Below are positions 5,934 through 9,455 of a stretch of DNA of 9,455 bases, in pieces. The position numbers and the translations under genes were made by a program. Location: contig JAFYUG010000208.1 of assembly GCA_017558545.1 (NCBI GenBank), forward strand, positions 1 through 9,455. The letters are read 5' to 3'. This stretch comes from Oscillospiraceae bacterium. Lineage in GTDB: Bacteria > Bacillota > Clostridia > Oscillospirales > Oscillospiraceae. The notes under the pieces are model-generated. The model saw only the letters and a list, made by a program, of their open reading frames with translations. It searched no databases and was not told the DNA's origin. How positions within the stretch are numbered: position 1 is the stretch's first letter; each line of letters starts with the position of its first letter.

Positions 5934-6833
5934 ATGGAACAGACAATGGGAAAGCGCATCATGCGCCACCGCAAAGCCCTCGGCCTCACTCAGGAGCAGC
6001 TTGCGGAGAAATTGGGCGTCACTGCTCAGGCGGTGAGCAAATGGGAAAATGACCAATCCTGCCCCGATATATACATGCTGCCCAAGCTTGCGGAGCTTTT
6101 TGAAACCACCACCGATGAGCTGCTGGGACATACTCAGGCATTCAGAGCAGCGCCCGTGGAAACCGCTGATGAGGATGAAGAAAAAGGCGGTTGGGAATTT
6201 CATTGGGATGCGGGGCGCCGGGATGCATACGGCTTCGCCGTATTTTTCCTGCTGGTTGGCGCACTGCTGTTTGCATCCCGTTATTTCGGTTGGGATGCAA
6301 GCTTCTGGGAAATAGTGTGGCCATCTGCGCTTTTGGTCGGCGCTCTTTTTACCCTGCGCTTCCGCTTCCGCTTTACCAATATAGTATGTGCGGTGCTGGG
6401 CGCCTATTTTCTGGTGAGCAATCTTGGAATATTCGACCTCAGCTTCAGCAAGAGTCTTATTTTTCCCGCGCTCATAGTGATTTTCGGTATAAGCCTTTTG
6501 CTGGATGCCATGGGCAAGCCTAAAAAAGGCCGCTTCAGAATTCATAAGCGGGGTGACATCTCCAAAAAAACCAAAAAGCACTTTGTGCAGGAGGGCGAGC
6601 GTTTCGAGTGCGACATGAGCTTCGGCGAGGTGAGACATCTCATCACCCTGCCCCGTCTTTCCGCAGGCTGCGCCAATGTGAGCTTCGGCGAGATGGAGAT
6701 AGACCTCAGCGGCTGCGGAGAGATTGCCGATGGCTGCGAGATAGAAGCTTGCGCCAGCTTCGGCGAGCTTAGACTGAAAGTGCCCTCCTGCTACGGCGTA
6801 AGCTTCGGCGAACTGAGTATTGAATATGTGTAA
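5934..6833 (+). CDS. Membrane-bound XRE regulator with LiaF-like C-terminal domain
   Basis: The 299-residue protein starts at ATG 5934 after AGGAGGA (5921-5927). Residues 7-62 are a classic XRE/Cro-type helix-turn-helix (RIMRHRKALGLTQEQLAEKLGVTAQAVSKWEN). After an acidic linker come four membrane segments near 98-116, 123-141, 147-165 and 172-192, like the LiaI/LiaF transmembrane region. From ~220 a beta-rich tail carries four SFGE motifs at 229-232, 250-253, 275-278 and 290-293. LiaF proteins, which sense cell-envelope stress with LiaRS, have a C-terminal domain with similar FGD/FGE repeats. By topology the tail would be on the same side as the HTH if all four helices span. A one-component envelope-stress regulator is inferred. 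It stands alone between two terminators, so its targets are not indicated by neighbours, though autoregulation is likely. Confidence 0.85.
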   Translation: MEQTMGKRIMRHRKALGLTQEQLAEKLGVTAQAVSKWENDQSCPDIYMLPKLAELFETTTDELLGHTQAFRAAPVETADEDEEKGGWEFHWDAGRRDAYGFAVFFLLVGALLFASRYFGWDASFWEIVWPSALLVGALFTLRFRFRFTNIVCAVLGAYFLVSNLGIFDLSFSKSLIFPALIVIFGISLLLDAMGKPKKGRFRIHKRGDISKKTKKHFVQEGERFECDMSFGEVRHLITLPRLSAGCANVSFGEMEIDLSGCGEIADGCEIEACASFGELRLKVPSCYGVSFGELSIEYV

Positions 6834-6841
6834 ATGTAAAT

Positions 6842-6876
6842 AAAAAAGGCTTCACCGCACGGTGAAGCCTTTTTTT
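6842..6876 (+). terminator. Intrinsic terminator of the XRE-LiaF-like gene
   Basis: AAGGCTTCACC pairs with GGTGAAGCCTT around a GCAC loop (core 6846-6871), with an A-run at 6842-6847 and seven T at 6870-6876. It begins nine bases after the stop codon and could act in both directions. Confidence 0.92.
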
Positions 6877-6903
6877 GCGGACGAGCGATGCTCGCCCCTA
6901 CGA
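6877..6903. repeat. Palindromic repeat unit A (GTAGGG-headed on minus strand)
   Basis: CGAGC (6882-6886) and GCTCG (6890-6894) form an inverted repeat around GAT, flanked by GCGGA on the left and CCCCTACG on the right. Read on the minus strand it is headed by CGTAGGGG. Confidence 0.65.
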
Positions 6904-6931
6904 TATAGGGGTAAGATTTAAGCGCTAAAAG

Positions 6932-6962
6932 CGTCCCCTGTGGGAAGCTGACTGATGAGGTG
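6932..6962. repeat. Repeat unit B, first copy of the GGAAGCTGACT family
   Basis: CCCCTGTG (6934-6941) is followed by GGAAGCTGACT and GATGAGG. The same order CCCTTGTG, then GGAAGCTGACT, then AAGGG occurs at 7123-7150, so these look like two diverged copies of one element. Confidence 0.55.
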
Positions 6963-6991
6963 TCGGGGCGTCGAGGACGCCGCCCCCTACA
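6961..6991. repeat. Palindromic repeat unit C (GTAGGG-headed on minus strand)
   Basis: GGCGTC (6967-6972) pairs with GACGCC (6976-6981) around GAG, extended by GGGG/CCCC with one bulged G. Flanks are TGTC on the left and CCTACA on the right. Confidence 0.65.
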
Positions 6992-7013
6992 GTGGCATGG
7001 TAGTATATTCCTT

Positions 7014-7048
7014 CGTCATTGCGAAGCGCGAAGCGCTGTGGCAATCCG
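7014..7048. repeat. Repeat unit D of the CGTCATTGC...GCAATCC type
   Basis: CGTCATTGC at 7014-7022 and GCAATCCG at 7041-7048 bracket a GC-rich centre with GCGAAGCGC. ATTGC/GCAAT are inverted. Short elements of this layout are scattered in many bacterial genomes. Confidence 0.6.
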
Positions 7049-7060
7049 TAGCCCCTAAAG

Positions 7061-7086
7061 CGGAACGGTCAAGACCGTTCCCTACG
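7061..7086. repeat. Palindromic repeat unit E (GTAGGG-headed on minus strand)
   Basis: GGAACGGTC (7062-7070) and GACCGTTCC (7073-7081) are a perfect inverted repeat around AA, followed by CTACGG. On the minus strand it starts CCGTAGGG. Confidence 0.7.
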
Positions 7087-7109
7087 GTGGTGCAGAAATT
7101 AAAGTCTGC

Positions 7110-7150
7110 GCCTTTAAAGGCTCCCTTGTGTAAAGGAAGCTGACTAAGGG
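7110..7150. repeat. Repeat unit F, second copy of the GGAAGCTGACT family
   Basis: It begins with the perfect 12-base palindrome GCCTTTAAAGGC (7110-7121), then CTCCCTTGTG, then GGAAGCTGACT and AAGGG. It is the relative of unit B at 6932-6962. Confidence 0.55.
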
Positions 7151-7154
7151 AATG

Positions 7155-7193
7155 TAATAAGAGCAATGCTGATTCTCAGCATTGCTCTTATTA
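7155..7193. terminator. Long hairpin terminator at the end of the thioesterase operon
   Basis: An 18-base left arm (7155-7172) pairs perfectly with 7176-7193 around the three-base loop TTC. The core GAGCAATGCTGA is flanked by AATAA/TTATT. It lies two bases past the stop of the minus-strand gene ending at 7196, and shields it from plus-strand transcription as well. The outer U-tract is interrupted by A in both directions. Confidence 0.8.
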
Positions 7194-7195
7194 TT

Positions 7196-7876
7196 TTATA
7201 TGGCCTTTATATACATGATGTTGCTGGTAACGGTGCTGCCGTGGGCTTTCACATAGTCGGCGTATTCCTTGCGGCTTATAAAATACTCCTTGCCCCATGA
7301 GGACACATGGAAATAATCCTCGCTAAGACCGACTACGGTCATGAAATGAGCTTTTGTGCCTGCGGTGGGGCGCATTTCACCTTCGGGGGAGCGGGTATAG
7401 AGATTAACCTTCTTCTTGCCCCAAAAGATGGGGAAATTGGCGCCTACGGAGAATATTACGGGAATGTCTCTGGAGAGCATATCCTCTATGCGGTCAAAAA
7501 GCTTGTCGTGACCTATGCACCAGCGGGCGCGGTAGGGGATGGAGTAGCGGGAGAAATACATATTCAAGCCTGCGGCAAGGGCGGGGCCGGTTTTGCCGAA
7601 ACGGGGGATAATGGGCATGAAGCTGGCGCGCAGACGGGCGCACATTCTTGAATACTGCTCAAAGGAGAGATAATTGCTCCTAGCCACGCCGGTATAGGGG
7701 GTGGCGTAGTCGGGGCGTGTGAGAGCCAAATAATAAAGCAGGTCGGCGGCGGCAATAACTCCGCAGCCGTAACCGCGCATGGTGGGGTTATCAAATAATC
7801 TCTGATTGCCGCCAAAAGTGTCATCGCCCTTGCCCACAAGGGAGATGATGGGGGAGGATAGACGAATTTCAAACAT
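7196..7876 (-). CDS. Papain/C39-like cysteine-hydrolase-fold protein
   Basis: The 226-residue protein has no signal peptide or membrane helix and is probably cytoplasmic. The pattern suggests a papain-like fold: Cys38 at the start of a helix (GYGCGVIAAADLLYYL), His177 at the start of a strand (AHFMTVVGLSEDYFHV), and S192-S193-W194-G195 at the place of the papain N-S-W-G motif. If so the usual Asn of the triad is Ser. A Gln for the oxyanion hole is not at the usual six-residue distance; Gln25 is 13 before Cys38. Start ATG 7876 follows AGGAGGT (7884-7890), which overlaps the stop region of the thioesterase gene three bases upstream, so the two are translated as one operon. It may be a peptidase, amidase, transglutaminase-like or acyltransferase enzyme; substrate unknown. 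Confidence 0.7.
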   Translation of the reverse strand: MFEIRLSSPIISLVGKGDDTFGGNQRLFDNPTMRGYGCGVIAAADLLYYLALTRPDYATPYTGVARSNYLSFEQYSRMCARLRASFMPIIPRFGKTGPALAAGLNMYFSRYSIPYRARWCIGHDKLFDRIEDMLSRDIPVIFSVGANFPIFWGKKKVNLYTRSPEGEMRPTAGTKAHFMTVVGLSEDYFHVSSWGKEYFISRKEYADYVKAHGSTVTSNIMYIKAI

Positions 7877-7879
7877 GGC

Positions 7880-8605
7880 TCATACCTCCTCGAAGTCCAT
7901 GGAGCAGCTGAACATCTTCTCTGAGGCCTTATTTTCGCCTCTGGCGAGGATGCTGCTGCCTTCCCGGCGGATAATCACGGAAACGCTTTCCCCGGGGAGA
8001 AGCTCTCTATGATACTCTATGCTAAGAGAGCGGAGCTTTTCGTTTTTCTTGGGGGCGATGGCGTCCAGCACATAGTTTGGGTATTTGGTGTTGTTAACGT
8101 GGCCGTTTATGTCGAAGTCCGACCAGGGGGGAGTGAAAAAGGGGGTCTCCATGGTGGCCTCAAAGCTGCGCAGACGGGGAAAACGGTCGGTGAAGTTTTT
8201 GTCCTCGCAGTATTCCTCAAGGGGGTAAATATCCCCGGCAGGGACTATTTTTCTTGCGGCGAAGTCCATGAGCACCCATTCGGAGGAGCCTTCCACGATG
8301 GGATTATCCTGCTCATCCAGCACCAGATACTCTCTGCGGTAGCCAACTCTGTCGGGGGGCAGAGGCCATGTGCGCAGTTTCACCTTCTGATACATGGCGG
8401 CATCGGCGCAGATGCGAAAGCGCTGCTTCACCAGCACCCAAACGGTGTTTTTCTTGGCAAGGTCGCCGGTGCCAACCTCCAAAAGGGAGGCGTGGATGCC
8501 TGCGGCGTCCTGAAAAAGGTCCATAATGGAGGCAGGGCGCAGTCGCTGCCAGCAATCGAAATCCGCGGCGCGAAGAGAATATTCCTTTTCAAAAATCTTG
8601 GTCAT
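7880..8605 (-). CDS. Acyl-ACP thioesterase (double hot-dog)
   Basis: This enzyme would hydrolyse fatty acyl-ACP to free fatty acid in the cytoplasm. The 241 residues fit bacterial members of the Acyl-ACP_TE (PF01643) family, with two hot-dog halves. The N-terminal half shows FQDAAGIHASLLEVGTGDL (31-49), then VWVLVKQRFRI. The C-terminal half shows WSDFDINGHVNN (161-172), in which Asp165, Asn167 and His169 match the D-x-N-x-H catalytic motif of plant FatB, followed by LSIEYHREL (194-202) at the position of the plant E-Y-R-R-E-C segment. ATG 8605 is preceded by AAAGGAG (8618-8624) at a somewhat long 12 bases. An extended -10 promoter lies upstream, and the papain-like gene follows three bases after the stop. 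Chain-length preference is not readable. Confidence 0.92.
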   Translation of the reverse strand: MTKIFEKEYSLRAADFDCWQRLRPASIMDLFQDAAGIHASLLEVGTGDLAKKNTVWVLVKQRFRICADAAMYQKVKLRTWPLPPDRVGYRREYLVLDEQDNPIVEGSSEWVLMDFAARKIVPAGDIYPLEEYCEDKNFTDRFPRLRSFEATMETPFFTPPWSDFDINGHVNNTKYPNYVLDAIAPKKNEKLRSLSIEYHRELLPGESVSVIIRREGSSILARGENKASEKMFSCSMDFEEV

Positions 8606-8640
8606 GTCCTTGGGGCGCTCCTTTGAAATGGGATAAAATC

Positions 8641-8669
8641 ATTTTAGCATATTTGTTGAAGAATGGAAA
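8641..8669 (-). promoter_or_regulatory. Promoter of the thioesterase operon
   Basis: On the minus strand TTTCCA (8669-8664) and TAAAAT (8646-8641) are 17 bases apart, with an extended -10 TGC just upstream (8649-8647). It lies about 35 bases before ATG 8605 and right after the symporter gene's terminator. Confidence 0.6.
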
Positions 8670-8670
8670 T

Positions 8671-8708
8671 AAAAATCGGCGGGGCAGAATAGCTGCCTCG
8701 CCGATTTT
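8671..8708 (-). terminator. Intrinsic terminator of the symporter gene
   Basis: On the plus strand AAAATCGGCGGGGCAG (8672-8687) pairs with CTGCCTCGCCGATTTT (8693-8708) through 16 positions with one G-U, around a five-base loop. Read on the minus strand, the stem is followed by TTTTTATTT. It begins about 24 bases after the stop at 8732. Confidence 0.9.
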
Positions 8709-8731
8709 AACTTTCGAGAAGATGTAAGATT

Positions 8732-9455
8732 TTAGAGGGTGTCCTTGTTGCGCTTTGCGAACTTCACAACGATGCCGCTGAGAGCGAAGAGGGCAATGGC
8801 GTTGGGCAGAACCATGAGATAGTTGAAAGCGTCGGTGAGCTCCCAAACCAGATCATTGGAAACGAGGGTGCCAACGAAGATGAATACAAGGCCGATGATG
8901 GTGTAGATAAGGGTGCAGAGCTTGGGATTACGCTTGCCAAAGAGATAAATAACGTTAACCTTACCGAACATGTTCCAGCTGAGAACGGTGGAGAATGCGA
9001 AGAAGAAGAGGCAGACGGCTACGAAGATGTTGCCGAAGCTCTCGCCGAACACGGTGCCGAATGCGGTCTGAGCAAGGTTGCTCTTGGTGATAAGGTCGGT
9101 TACGGAGCCAACATAGCCGCCGTGGAGGGGGCCGTCAACGGTGTAGAGGGTGGAGATGATAACAAGTGCGTTGAGGGTGAGAACAACGAAGGTATCGATG
9201 AAAACGCCGATCATAGCAACAACGCCCTGATCATGGGGAGTCTTAACATTGGCAAGAGCGTGGGCGTGGGGAGTAGAACCCATACCGGCTTCGTTGGAGA
9301 ACAATCCACGCTTTGCGCCCTGAGAGATAGCGGCCTTGATGCCGGCGCCGAAAGCACCGCCGAGGATGGCCTGGGGAACGAAGGCATACTTGAAGATCAT
9401 GCCGATGGTTGCAGGGATGTACTGGATGCGGGCGATGAGAACAACCAAAGCGCCC
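8732..9455 (-). CDS. Alanine/glycine:cation symporter (AGCS family), C-terminal part
   Basis: The frame runs open off the right edge, so the N-terminal half is missing; the TTG at 9448 is internal. About 240 residues are visible. The AGCS signature GAKRGLFSNEAGMGSTPHAHA lies about 45-65 residues into the visible part; in this family it lines the amino acid and sodium site. Further helices follow around VVAMIGVFIDTFVVLTLNALV, FVAVCLFFFAFSTVLSWNMFG, LIYTIIGLVFIFVGTLV and FNYLMVLPNAIALFALSGIVV. Such proteins import alanine or glycine with Na+ (or H+). The gene ends with a basic tail and its own terminator, so it is transcribed separately from the thioesterase operon. Confidence 0.94.
   Translation of the reverse strand, partial: GALVVLIARIQYIPATIGMIFKYAFVPQAILGGAFGAGIKAAISQGAKRGLFSNEAGMGSTPHAHALANVKTPHDQGVVAMIGVFIDTFVVLTLNALVIISTLYTVDGPLHGGYVGSVTDLITKSNLAQTAFGTVFGESFGNIFVAVCLFFFAFSTVLSWNMFGKVNVIYLFGKRNPKLCTLIYTIIGLVFIFVGTLVSNDLVWELTDAFNYLMVLPNAIALFALSGIVVKFAKRNKDTL

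Larger units (their letters stand above)
6877..7150. repeat. Mosaic of small palindromic intergenic repeats (gene-free stretch)
   Basis: This stretch between two converging genes holds no believable gene. It is built of at least six short repeat-like units, most of them inverted repeats, described individually where clear. Three units end, on the plus strand, in CCCTAC after an arm that differs between units (6895-6902, 6985-6990, 7079-7085). Two others share a TGTG...GGAAGCTGACT core. The pattern resembles REP/BIME-like or MITE-like elements abundant in some Clostridia. It starts exactly at the end of the T-run of one terminator and stops just before the next. Confidence 0.75.

Noticed and set aside
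6955..7143. A 62-codon open frame in the repeat region
   Set aside because: It consists of translated palindromic repeat units, has no ribosome binding site, and gives no recognisable protein.
6877..7150. CRISPR array
   Set aside because: Units differ from one another, spacing is irregular, and no cas genes are nearby.
8009..8626. A 205-codon open frame antisense to the thioesterase gene
   Set aside because: Low-complexity Gly/Val-rich translation opposite a recognised enzyme; no start signals.

Overview
The window looks like a chromosomal segment of a low-to-medium GC, Gram-positive Clostridia-type bacterium, possibly Oscillospiraceae/Ruminococcaceae-like. Pointers are the strong AGGAGG-type ribosome binding sites, a YtvI-type AI-2E family membrane protein, an ACT protein of the UPF0735 (PheB-like) family next to hom and lysC, an acyl-ACP thioesterase, an alanine/glycine:cation symporter, and small palindromic intergenic repeats of a kind I associate with gut Clostridia. 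Taxonomy is inferred; no rRNA or marker gene is present.

Layout. (1) Positions 1-1184, plus strand: 3' part of a gene for a probably secreted protein with a C-terminal beta-propeller-like region. It is closed by a bidirectional terminator. (2) 1246-2752, minus strand: two membrane-protein genes, a DMT/YdcZ-family transporter preceded by an AI-2E/YtvI-family protein. Their reading frames overlap by 77 bases. (3) A short divergent control region at about 2753-2848 carries a good plus-strand promoter whose -10 lies inside a perfect 20-bp palindrome. (4) 2849-5778, plus strand: aspartate-family amino acid genes, namely an HTH-like/ACT protein, homoserine dehydrogenase (hom) and aspartokinase (lysC). 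lysC has its own promoter across the hom stop codon, and an internal start site for a beta subunit. A strong terminator follows. (5) 5934-6833, plus strand: a membrane-bound regulator joining an XRE helix-turn-helix, a four-helix membrane region and a LiaF-like domain with four SFGE motifs. (6) 6834-7195: a convergent gene-free stretch flanked by terminators and packed with palindromic repeat units. (7) 7196-8605, minus strand: a two-gene operon of an acyl-ACP thioesterase followed, three bases later, by a papain/C39-like cysteine-hydrolase-fold protein. (8) 8732 to the right end, minus strand: C-terminal part of an AGCS-family sodium:alanine/glycine symporter with its own terminator.

The best-connected block is ACT-hom-lysC. 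LysC makes aspartyl phosphate and Hom makes homoserine, the entry to threonine and methionine; asd is not in the window. Hom is short and has no clear C-terminal ACT domain, while a free-standing protein with an HTH-like segment plus ACT domain is encoded just upstream behind a palindromic operator. My main hypothesis is that this small protein senses an amino acid and controls its own operon, the Hom enzyme, or both.
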